Positions 13,001 through 25,700 of a stretch of DNA of 64,000 nt are shown here, piece by piece. The stretch covers positions 20,552,810 through 20,616,809 of the forward strand of contig CM075187.1 in NCBI GenBank assembly GCA_037577475.1, in the 5' to 3' direction. Under the pieces are notes generated by a model. That model was given only the letters and a program-made list of their open reading frames with translations. It was not told the DNA's origin and did no database searches. The stretch's first letter is position 1. Each line of letters begins with the position of its first letter. This DNA is from Chaunax sp. Z400. Its lineage: Eukaryota > Chordata > Actinopteri > Lophiiformes > Chaunacidae. A program made the position numbers and the translations under genes.

Positions 13001-16000
13001 TGAATTAAACGGCAGTATTCAGCTTTGTGAATCATTTCAGTCAAGTGTCATCAAATGCTGGCCTTAATTATTCAAGCCATGGACTGAACAAGGCGTTGGC
13101 GTTTCAAGGAGGTGCTCGTCCATATTTATGCAACAAAATCATAGAGTCCCTGCAGAGTCTTCAACCAGGCATTCATGCTGCAAACCTTCTCTTCCATCTC
13201 TTTCCAGATGGATTGCAGTTCCAAAAATACCTAACATTTCTAACTCTGGACATACTGGGGCCAGTAAAAAAAATAAAATCCCTGACTGTGTCTGAGAAAC
13301 AAACCAACACATATGTTACACAAATGTTACGGGTACTTTCACCATTGTGTATACACAGCAGGAATTCCAGCCATGCTTTAACAGACATCTGAGAGGACAC
13401 ATTTATGGGAAATTTCATTGAATTCCATGCAGCATTTTTTGAGGACAGGTAGATAGACCTTATTCCATTAGGTACAGAATTGCAGACAAGGGTAACCCTA
13501 AATAACCCTAACACCTCGTTGGCGGGGGCATAAAAAGAAAGAATGGGTATATGTGTGTATGAGCTGTACAAAATGGCAACAGAGAGCAAGCAGAAAGTGA
13601 ATTATATAGAGGAAAATACGTTGATCTCTTTTACCTTGGCTAGTATTTGCTTGTCCTTGATGATGTATTCATAGGTGGTCAGCAAGACATTGAACTTCCC
13701 GCTGCGGAGTTGAGGCACAAACCCACGGCGCAAAGCAGGGGTGCCCTTGCATGGGGAAGACAGAAAGACTTTTTGTCGTGAGTCAGCCAGAAGAAATCAG
13801 AATGTCTTAGATGTAGACAAAAATGAGGATAAAGATCTTTGTTACCTTGTAAGATATTTTGACCACAGAGGGTGCCCACTTGTCAAGTTCATAGACCCAG
13901 TTAGATAAAGTTCTGGAAAAAAGCAAATCAATGACCACCACAACTGTTAGCGGTTACATGTAAGGAATAGTCTGAATTTAGAGCAATTACAGACATATTT
14001 ATAGACATATTCATACCTGAGTTTAGCTAATATGTAAAGAGAAGACAGGCAAAGTAACTTGAGGAATCACACATCAACACGAAGAGTGCTCACTGAAATG
14101 TCTGTCAAGGTTCGGATATAATTTTCTGAATTATCATTAGAAAAAGGAAAAAAATCCTCTGCCATGGTGAAGCACAATAGCTTTCCAAAGGGTCAGAAGT
14201 GCAGCTCACAATGAGAGATTTTTCTTAGTGAAGGCTGCTTTTTTCTTAACTAGGTCCCTCTGGAAGATCAAGCTCTCTGCCTGTTACTTTTAACTTCCCA
14301 CCACAAAACCATGAGTCAAAGAGGGCAGGTTTAAGCCTTTCCTGCACATAAGCTCCGTCTGCATATTAACGTAAAATTTAACACAGTGGCTCTGTGCTCA
14401 CATAAAAATATTCATGTGCTCTGTTTGACTACAAATAGCAATGCACCTCTTCATTTTCTTCATTTTATTTTATCAAGTGAAATGATAAAAGTGAGAGTTA
14501 TGGCAATTTTTCCTGAAAACTGACAAAGTATATATATGGGAGCTGGGAAAAACAACAACATCATTAACCCACTAACAACATTTTTTGGTGAGATGGTTGA
14601 AGTTAAAGCACAAAACAGTTTCAACCTGGTCCATCTGGGAGGTGGTCTCCTGCTGCTTATAAATGACAGCTGGAGTGGTTTGTATTAGTTGTCAGACTCA
14701 TCACTCCCTGTAAGCATATGCATGTGCACACCTGAAAGTTGAATTTTATTTAAGCAAACAGGTGGATCAGTGTCTCAATCCATGATCGTAGAGTCCTCTT
14801 CTCTATTATAGCCCTATCTTGAACCTCAGACTAATAAAGTCAGTGTATTTCAATCTAAAATGATTTTTAATTTTAATGATTTTAAAAACTGCATGTACTT
14901 GTCTCTGAAAATATTTTGAAGGATGTTATAACACTGTATATTAAGAGTGGTGATGGAGGGAGTTGAGGAATACTGACGAGAGAGGAACGATGATGAGAAA
15001 GGGACCATTGAGCCTCTTATACTCCATCAGGTAGGTGATAAGAGCGATGGTTTGGATGGTTTTGCCGAGTCCCATTTCATCAGCCAGGATGCCGTTTAGA
15101 TTGTTGTTGTACAGTGACACCATCCACTCCAGTCCCTGGACCTAGATAATACAGAGAAACACAGTGCTGCATAAAAATGTTTGCAGAGAAACAAACAAAT
15201 TTTGTGTGAACCATTTCTAATCCTCTGGTGGATTAAAGACAAGAAAACCATAAATAGATAAACAGAGTGCCATGGGCAGTCAAGTTATCAAAAGTTACAG
15301 GTGGCATGAGACATTTGATCTTGTTTTAAATGGAAGGCATGACAATCTTAATACTAAATGGCATAAAACTCTGCTGCAGGCTCAGGTGGCTTATATGCAT
15401 AGTATGTAACCAAAACAAACATGTCATGTAAAGCTAGTTGTTTTTGAATCTGTCGCTTTATGCTGTAGCAGTCTGAGAGGCAAACATTGCTGGAAAATAG
15501 GGCTGTGACTAATATTTGTTTTTAATTATTTAATAATCCAACACTTATTTTCACAATTAGACTGCTTGATTTATATTCAAAGCCAAACAATTTGAAGATA
15601 AAACTGACAATTTAAAATAGCTCGTTTGTCCAACCAAACATACAAGGTGCGGCAAGTCTGCAAATTCTCTAAATTAAACAGCTGACACTTGAGAATATTT
15701 GACATTTTTATTCTGAGATATCTTTAATATAGTAGTAGTATGGTGTTCGATAACTGCTGATTAATGATTGCAGTCTTCTAGAAAATAATTAAAGTTGACT
15801 AGTAAATGTGTTCTTTTTCTGTTGGTCTGCGTGCAATAGTACAACCCTTTACATTTGTTTAAGGAAGTACTTTTAATATTTTTCATGGTGCGTGCTGAAA
15901 ATCAATTTTGATCTCATTGCCACTTTGGCATTTTGTAACCAAAGAGATTCAAGCGTGGTAGGAACGTATCAATTGAGTTAAAGAGAAATAGACAGGATGG

Positions 16001-19000
16001 AGGAAACAAGAATGGGAAACAAGGCTATTGGCAGCAGTAAAGGGCACAGACAGCCAACCATCAACTGCATTCTAATTAGCACAGTGCCTGACAGCACAGC
16101 AGCTCCACAGAAACACAGCTGGTAGAGGGTAGAAATTGGACATTATACATTGAAAATTTAATTAAATTATAGCTTCTGTGAATTCCTGTTAGCAATTCTG
16201 GTTTGTTGAACAGATGCCTGTTGGCACAGCAGAGAAGTGATCCAATTTCCCAGGAAGCTGCCACCATATTTTTTTTTTAAAGCAGAGCACGCCATAAATC
16301 AGAGGAGCGCTAGGACTGCAAACTGATTGGAAGGAAGAAAAATGTTAGAAGCTTCCAATTACCAGTACCATATCTCTTGTAACATCCTACCTTTCACTGC
16401 CATCTCAATTTATTAGAGTAGAACTAAAGTGTCACACTAGAAAGTGAAATGTTATGACTTTAACTTCGGTTCCCAGAAGGAGAGGAATAACGTGCAATAC
16501 ATAGAGCATGCGATCACACTCCTGCAAGGCCCTTCGCCTCTTTTCACACCTGGAAGGTGTGGTGATGTATTAGAGGCCCTGTCTGCACACCTGTCTACCA
16601 GTGGAACCTTAAACTTTACCTCTGTCACCGCAGTCATTTCAATATCACTCAGCTGCACAGCAAGGCAAGTTGTCTCCATGGTAACAACAGACAACCAGCA
16701 CTTTTTACTCAAAGAGTATTTCTGCTGCCTTTTGTGACACATAATCTGCACAGACTGCTGTTGGAATAATGGAAATGTCCAGTTGCACATTTTTTTTCAC
16801 ATACTAATCATATCTGCATTGATTGTTCAGCTCCCATGTTCTCCTCACTCACTACGGTGGGACGGGGAATAAAATAAATGAACAACAAATAGAAGCGCCG
16901 TTGATTTCTTTCTGTGGAGATGACAAAAAAATGTGGTTCAGTAAATGTCGACTGTCACTCAGCCCGGCGAGGGCAGTTTCACCAGCCGCTGTCCTTCCAG
17001 GAGCTGCAGTGACAGATGACCGTTTCTTTGGATAGAGTCGTGATCTCAATGACAACAAAACCACTCAATTACATTGTGTGACAAATTATGATGCGACTGT
17101 GGTAGCCTGGTTGTGTTTGGTGGAGGAGAGAGCTAATTATTCCAGGTTGTGTTAAGAACTGATTGCTCTCTCTCCCTCATATGCGGGAGCGTGGTGGACC
17201 TGCCGGAGAGGGCAGGCTGTTTCAGACCGACTCCAGCGCTGAAAAGCTGTTTTAAGTTAAGCTTATTTTGTGTTTAATGTTCAGTTTAAGTTTATGTTGA
17301 AATAAAAACCCTGTTCAAACGACATCGTGTCTCACTGAATGAACCCACACGGTGGTAGCAGAGTCTACTGCTACAGCGATATAACAGAATTCTCTAGGTG
17401 TGCCATATGAAGGTAGGGTCTGTGCTGAAGCCATACCAGTGTCACAGATGGGGGACATAATCAACAATCCTGGTTCAATGTAAAAGTGAATTACAAAGCT
17501 TCTATTTAAATACAAAACACCCTCTTTTTGTTTCCATGGACACAGTGCTAGAGAGATAGTAACACATGAAGGGAATTTCTGACCAAAAACACTCAGATAC
17601 CTTATCTACTTCTCATCTCTTATCTCATCTCTGTGGCTGGAGTCTTGTATTAACTTTGGCCAGGCTTTAAAATGCAAATGCTATTTTGCACAGACTGAGG
17701 TCAGTAGATTGACATCGAGGACTGCCATCATTTACATGGGCACCGCATTAGGAAAGGAAATCTTCATGAGAGGGGGAGGGAGAGAGGAGGAACAAGGAGG
17801 TACCAACAACACTTTCCAAGAAATAGATCAGTTTCAAAACGTGCCTGTTTGGAACGAACCAAGTGGATTCACACTGCACCACATGCACCAATTCACATTC
17901 TTGGGTCACAACCAATACATGGGCCAAGTCTGAAGCGGATCAGATGAATGGTACTCGAGATATTCAGAAGACAAACAGAGAGACAGACACACCGACATGC
18001 CCTGCTTTATGATTCAGTATCTGCACTTTTTCTACTGTGACAACTATAATTTAACTAATTATGAAAACAAATCATTAGCTGCAGGCCTGTGCTGGAGTAT
18101 TGGATGCGTCTTTAAAGATAACTGTGTTTAGAACCTGCTGCATCTTAAAGCCTAAATGACAAGATATTCACACATATCCTCGTTTAACAATGACCATCTT
18201 TGTTAGAATGCATTATAAAAAAACAATTCACTGAAAAAGTGCACAGCAGAACAAACTGTGCAAGTTCAAAAACAGAGCAAATAAAAATCTGAACTCAAAA
18301 GGTTTATCAAAACAAATCACAAACACAAGCTGTCCAAGAAAGAGGAAGAGAAGTCCTGCTAGCTCATGCCAAATTTCTCGCAAGTTGCAATTTCTTCGAG
18401 ATTTACTGCTGCTGAGGTCGTACCAAATTCAACTACAAAAACAACATTTTAGAATTCTCTACAGGTAAAAGAAACACTTTGTAAAAGTCCTTGTAAACAG
18501 TTTGACATGATTGTGGTACCATATAGCATGGCACAATACTGGAAGTGGCTTCTTAAGGACAACACCACAATGTCTTCCCAAAAGACATTGTGACCCTGAC
18601 TGACAACTAATGTTGATGAAACCTGTATTTTTTCTATTCATTTCAGTATTTCTATTACAGTCACTTCTGGTTTTGTTTGTGACCTCGATGTCATGTGTCA
18701 AATTCAGCTGCCAGGGACAAGTCATCATCCAGTATTTGTGAGAAAGTTATGAGAAAAACACAAAAGGCATTTTTGCATTCATGAGTCATGCAAATGGAAA
18801 AACCTGAATTTTTGTTTGTTTGCATTAAAAGCATTGTTCCAAAGTGATGAGGAAAACATTCAATCTGAAACTCATTTAGAACACAGCAATGATAGAAAAA
18901 GATGACAGTAACATAACCACTCTTCAGAAGTGAGCAATAAAAATGGTAAAAAAAAGTTGTCACAAAGTTTCCAAAACAACAGGCAATGTATAAGTTATGC

Positions 19001-19700
19001 GTGTGTGTGTACCTGGTAATGTTTGAGTAAGCCATTGATCAGCAGCGATGACTGCTTCTCCACCCTCTCAATGACAGCGTGGGCCACACCATAATAGGAC
19101 TGGGAGCTGGTTTGTCCAGTGGGAACACTGTATTCATCATCCACATCCTGCTTGACCGACCTGAGTGTGTGCGTACGTAACAATAAAAAAAGGGAGTATA
19201 TTTGAAATCGCTCTAACCTGCACTGTGCTTTTTAAAATTTAATTTAATCAACAGTTTCAAGGATTGGCTGGGTCTGGCACCAGGAGCTAAGCTGGAGTAC
19301 AGCCAGAGCTCTTTACTTAGAGCCTCACCAGAAAAATCTGCATTCAGTATATAAAACAGGCCTTATTTATGTCTTTTTCTACATTTGTTTTCTTTAATCT
19401 CAGTTTCTATGATTTTTGACTGTTCGATATCTTTATAAACAATACCACTTGGTGAGAATGATTTAATCTTAGTTTCCAACTGATGCAGATCCTGGATGGA
19501 AAAAAAGAGTCATCCCAAGGAAATCGAAAACAGTGGGATAGTGGGAAGTAATACAGTACTCGATGACGTTCTTGGAAGCCGTCTCACGCACTAAGTCTCC
19601 TTTCAAATCGATTATCTTCTCCTCTGTTTCTGCCTTAGCACCGTCCTCTTCCTCCTTAAAAAACAACATTGATAACACATGACTGAGAGAAAAAAATAAT

Positions 19701-19756
<56 letters not shown>

Positions 19757-22700
19757 CGTATATATATATCAATAACAAAGAGACAAGAGAAGTAGCTGTG
19801 ATTGGAATAAAAGAAAATCATCAATAGCATTTCTGAAGTGCATACAGCTACAGCCCCCTGGTGGATTTTGAGGAGTACATTTAGAGTGTGCTTTGTGTCC
19901 GTTTGATTGAAATATACACAAATTCTCATTTGGTAACATCTGCACAATTTGATGAACTGCAGGAGAGGAATGTTCATTCTTAGGTCGGGAATGATTGTTT
20001 AATAATTAAGTCACTGACCTCCTCCTCAAATTCTGAGCCGCTCTCCTCACTGTCTGAACGTGGGGCGACTTCATACCTGGTTTGAAAGAGGAACCACAAA
20101 GGAAGAGGGAAAACAAGAGAAGTTAGTGCAAAATACAGTTACTATATGTGTCTACATTAAAAAATATATAATCCTCCAGGATAATTAAAGAGCAGCAGCA
20201 CCCAAACAGGCAGGAAACAGGGATTTAGTTCATTTGAGAGTTTGTCTGATTGAATCCTCGACCTTGAAAAACTGCACATCCTTTAGTGCACAGCCTGAAA
20301 ATTATATGCTTATAAGCCTTTCTAAGATTACAATATTCCAACACAAACAACTGCTTAAAATGGGAGTATACAACACAGCAGTTAAAAGCTAAGCTCCGTA
20401 AATTTGTAGCTAAATCAGCCAGCCACCAGTTCATGAATAGATACTTCTGCATGCTGGTGGATGTAGTTTGGTAGGAAGAAAAAAAAGTTCCTACATGAAA
20501 CTGCTCACAACAAGGTCTGTGGATTATCGTAAATAACCATGATTTCTGGTCCTTAATACCTGCTCTACGCTGTAGCTGCATGTCAACGATAAAATGGCTG
20601 ATGGCACAGTACATGCTTTAAATTCTTTAGCTATAGCTGCATGGCATCCCAAACAAACAGATGGCATGCAGCAGATAATGGAATGCTCATTACAACCATG
20701 TAAATGACTCGAGACTTGGAGTTGTAATTGTAAAAAAAATGACCTGTGTTCATCTCTACTTCCATCACTATACAGTTGAATCTGGTACTAGGTGTTGAAA
20801 TGTCCCTGTGGTTTGGTTTAACTTAAAAAAAACAAAAACTTAAAAGAGCTTTTAAGATTTGGATATCTGGATGCAAAACAGCAACACGAACACAAAACAT
20901 GATTATGCCGTTGCTGAATGTTATGTACCATGTAATCTCCAAGAAGTTCCAACTTTGGATCCATTATTCAATAAATTTAAAATCACTTTTGACAAATTAT
21001 GCAATAACAATTGTAAACCTGTTGTATATTGACTATATATATTTTCCTTATGTCTTAAGGACATAGTGGTGTTAGTCTGTTTACCATTACAGGCTGCAAA
21101 TCTATTAGTATACTCCTGTGCCTTTTTTCCCTCGGAGTTAATCATTTAATGTTGGCTGAGTCAGTTATGGCTGAAGCACAAATAATGCTTAATTAGAACA
21201 GAGTGCCATCTACAGACACTCACTCATAAACACTTGCCGAAAAACAAAATTAACATCACTTTTATTTAAGAGGGATACCAGAGGTTGATGGGACTTCTAT
21301 GCAGCCGTGTGCCTCCTTACCCAGGGTTCATTTCAAGCCAGGCCTCCAGCTGGCTGGATTTGGGAGCATCCGTTCCCTGCAAAACTTTCCCAGTCTCTGT
21401 TTGAATCACTTTGACCGGCAGCTCACTCATTTGGCTGCTCTCATCCATGGGCTGCAGAAAAAGTGGGCACATAATTTGTAAAATTCACTCATCCATATAA
21501 ATGTTTGTAATTATTGACAGTTGACTGGTTTGTTTTCATGCAGCCAAATTATGTAGATGATATAGTTTTCAGTCGAGCTATAAGCCTCAATGGCTACGAG
21601 CAACACCTTCACATTGACATTACACTCTCATTTGACACATTGCTATTATAACTAGTGAATCTGTGTCCAAAAACATAGATGCCCCCAATACAGTAAAAAC
21701 TCAAGCTTATGTAAATCGACCATAACCTCTTACTGCAGCAAAATAATAGCAGAACATAAAAGTCACTTTAGTTCAAATGCCCCTAAAAATACCTACAAAG
21801 CATGTTTTAAATTTCACTGAATTCTGTCCATTGGTTTCTGAGGAAATATGGATAGACCACACCCCCAGATGGATGGATGGACAAAGGGAACCAACCCTAT
21901 GTGGCTGCTTTGGCGTGAATAAAAAAATTCTGATTATAGTCGCTTTAAAAGCACAGTATGTAATTTCTTCCCTCTGAGTCTGTCGATAAAAACAAAGAAA
22001 ACTAAAAAAATGCAGTTTGATGACACAGTGAAATAACACTGGCTCATGGGAGTTGTTGTCCTTATCATTAAACAACCACCATTGTCAATGAAAAACTACC
22101 TGAAATGTTCACAGGTAAGGTAATGTTTAACTTTCGTTACATTTAGTGATGTTGACTGACTTCCCTCCTCACTCTTCGACCATCTACCAGAGCTTATAGC
22201 ATCAGACGTTTCCTAAATGGAAAACAGAAACTACAACGATATACAACAGAGTGCAGCTCACCTCTCCATCTGGACCAATGGCACTGGTTCCTTCTCCATC
22301 TCCATCCACCTTCTAGACATCAAAGACAAACACATTTTGCTCACAAACAATTATCAATAGCTAGGTATGTTTATAGTATAGGTAACACCAGCATTATAGT
22401 AAAGGTGTCTCTGTAATAGTTTTGGCTGCTTTTAGTTTCCTCATTTACTGCATTAAAGGGCAAAGTCATTTGATCTTTGTAGGTCACACAGATCAGGATC
22501 ACAGATCATTTTAGGTGTTATTCCATGAGCTATCATTATACATGCTCAACTAAGTTGAAACATTATGTGGTTAGAAACACCGCCTTTTTAAAATGTCCAA
22601 CATCAATTGTGAGTTTGTCCAATTCTCCAATTAGTTCTGCCTCTCACTATCGCATACTCTCAGCTCACTGTGTCACTGACATTGAGATGCTTTTTAAAGC

Positions 22701-25700
22701 TTTAAATCATGAAGTGGCCATGTGATCCTTGACAACAACCTCACTGTCTTTCTTGTGGACACTTGACATGAACTTAATAAATCAGACAGTGCTACAGACC
22801 ATGATTTCATAAGCACCAATCACATTAAAATGTGTCAGCCTGCCATCTTAAAAGATTTAGGTGTTCTACAGGAAAGAACAGGTCTGGAATTGAGTGCCAG
22901 AGATAGGGTTAAGGAGCCAGAAAGTATTCAGGGGCACACTGTTGACGACACATTGATGGTTTTTACACTCAATAAGTAAAATACAAAAACAAAACAAAAC
23001 AGCATTTTAAAACCCTTGGGAAAACTTTGCTCTTCTGAAACAACTACAAATCTTACATCCATCAGCATAAAGGAACATCCTGTGAATAATCACCACTTGG
23101 CCATTTCTCTTCCTACCTTCTTCTTCTTCTTCTTCCTCTTCTTCTCCTTGGCAGCCTGGGCGGCTTTGTGTTCATACACCAGGGTGGTGAGGTTAGCCAC
23201 GTATTCATCTGTCTGCTGCAGCAAATAAGCCAGGCGCTTGTCTTTCTTCTGGTCAATTAGTTTTCGATAGCCCTCTTCATCTTCTGCCTGAGTGGGGGAT
23301 GATGACAGGAGATTAATGGTGGAGGAGGACCAGAGCTTCTTGAGGATCACAATCACCAAAATATGATATACAATTGGAGCTATTTGTTTTAACCAAAGCC
23401 AGTTAGTCTACGCCTGCATTGTTAGTTCAGCTCTGTTTTGCTAATGGAACAATCCAACACACCAGATCAGTGTTGGTGCAAACATGGATAGTTTTTCAGC
23501 CAAGTGCCTCAACTCATTAAATGCTGCTCTCTAGTCACTGTCATGAACGGCTAATCATATTTACTACAGAACTCTCAAACTCCAAATAGTCTTGAAGGTG
23601 CCTTGAATTACTCACTCCACACTGGACTGTTATTCTAATTGGAGTCATAAAACTGACTTTACAAATAGATTAAGAAGATCCATTCTATACACTGATATAA
23701 ACATTTCAGAGAAGATATATGTGCTTGGTTTTAGCCAATGTCCTGAGTCAGTGCTAGGACAGAAAAACTAGGGGTGGTACATCCTTCGTTTGGTGCAGTA
23801 CTTAGAGTCCAAGGTTTTGTTTTACTTGTAAATCAGTACATCACTGGAAGAAATAACATTAATTAGGCTTACCATAAGTCTCCTCATCCTCTCTTTCTCG
23901 ATTCTCTCAGTCTCCTTCTTCTGTTCCCGCTCTGTGTTTGTGTGCCAGTTGGCGACAGCTCTAGTGATTTTCTGGATTTTACCAGAGACTGAGCGGTGAT
24001 ATTCTTTGAAGTCTTTAGCATGCTGAAGGATGCTGTTGAGATATTCCTGTAAAAAAATTTTAAAAAGTCAGAAAATTTGTTGAAGTATAGATACTATTTT
24101 GACAAGATGGCATAGTAGGAAAAAAATAGCACTGTGTTGCCAGACTCAACTTTCTTTGTCAGTTTTGTAATCCACTTTAGGTGGATTTATTTCAACATGC
24201 AGAGTGTTTGACAACGAGAGCCTTCAACTCTGTTCAATTTTTTTTGTTTCAATTTTGTACTGACTATTGATGTTCACTGTCAAAACAAGACTACTAATGT
24301 CTGTTCATTCTACCTTTTTCACTTGCAGCTTGCACAAAACATTTTAATGGTATTAAGGTTTGCAGAAAACGTCAAAATAATAATAATGATTCACTTGTAT
24401 TCGCCATTCAAGTCTCAGTTATCAAGACAGCACTTGTTTAAAGGGCACTGATGGCAAATCCATGAAACCACAAGAACAAGACATGATGGAAAACATTGCT
24501 GCTGTTGTACTGGTTGAGTATTAAAACCACACTGGACCACACTGTTCCTAAACAGCTGTTTTCTGAATTTTATTTTTAACACTCAAGCATGGATCACCTG
24601 ATGTTTCTGCCTGCGCTTCTTCTCTTGCTCAAGTTTCTGCTGTTTTTCCAGCTTCTCCGTCATGCGGGCCTCCCTCAGCGTTTGCCGCTTGCTGCGCCTG
24701 TAAGCCTTCGAGTTGAGGGCCGTCTCCAGTGTTGTGTCTCGCCTCATACAAGCCACCACATCCTGTCTCAGCTGGAGATATGTACAGCTTACACATCAGG
24801 TTTCTGGGTATATCATATTAACAGTAAATTTTGAACAGTAGGCTGAACTGAAAATTTTTTTTTTAAACAACTGCATCTTAAGATGCAAAATTCATTTTTT
24901 ATGGTTTGAAATCAATTAAGAACAACTTGGTAGTTATTTTATTAAATTAAGGGTATTGAGGGTTTTTCTGAAGAAAATAAAATGCAATCAAACTGAAAAT
25001 AAATTACTATAACTGAAAGTGGAGAGAATAGCAATAGCTTGTTTCAATAACTAATATTAAACTACATCATTACACTCTAAAAATAACTAATTTCATATTA
25101 ATCTTTTGACTCCTGAGAAACGTTGATTCATAAAGAGTAAACCAATGGCAAAAATTGACATCCACTGTGGATTTAGTCAGCATGAGTCAATAAGCAATGT
25201 GTCCTGACACTGTGTTATTGATTGAACTCCCACAACCGTGTTTGATTCTGGGTAAATTAATATTCTGTGCATGGACATGAAACACGCCAGCTGCTGCATA
25301 CCTGACGCTGGAAGTTGAGTAGTCGCAGTGCCTTGAGCTCCACTGTGGCTTTAGTCCTCAGGTCAGGGGGGAGAGAGCCTGGCAAACTTTCTAGTTCCTG
25401 GATTCGATGTGCAATCCGAGCCTGCAATCTGAGGATCGTCATGGAGGTCAAACTGTTACAAACTGGGCAATGCTGGTCTTCAGAGAAATAAAAATCTACT
25501 TCTCTGACCAAATGAAAAATGCATGACACAGCTGATGCATGTGAGCAAGTCATTATACACAATCCGAGAGCACAAGGAAGACAGCATCAAAACAAGAGCC
25601 TTGAAGGTGTCAAGAAAAACAAAAACCTTGATGCCTCTGAGCCCTCCTCATATGTCAGAAAATGATACAGCCTGAAGGCTACTATGTCAGTATGACAGTG

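Larger units (their letters stand above)
15142..19012 (-). other. smarca2: smarca2 intron 15-16, the longest intron (3.87 kb)
   Basis: Contains a less AT-rich block at about 16000-16750 (possible intronic regulatory element), an RFX-like inverted motif, a probable LTR (17098-17349) and a repeat copy (about 17830-18000). Remaining sequence is unremarkable AT-rich intron. Confidence 0.6.

Noticed and set aside
13027..13589. Overlapping open frames of 121 and 138 codons
   Set aside because: They lie in an intron on both strands, show no known domain, and coincide with a possible repeat remnant.
16444..16790. Open frames of 97 and 112 codons on opposite strands
   Set aside because: Mirror frames over the same intronic stretch with no recognisable motif; better explained by composition.
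19612..19977. 121-codon frame through the TA/TG microsatellite
   Set aside because: Its translation includes a tandem HT/IY run produced by the microsatellite; not a gene.
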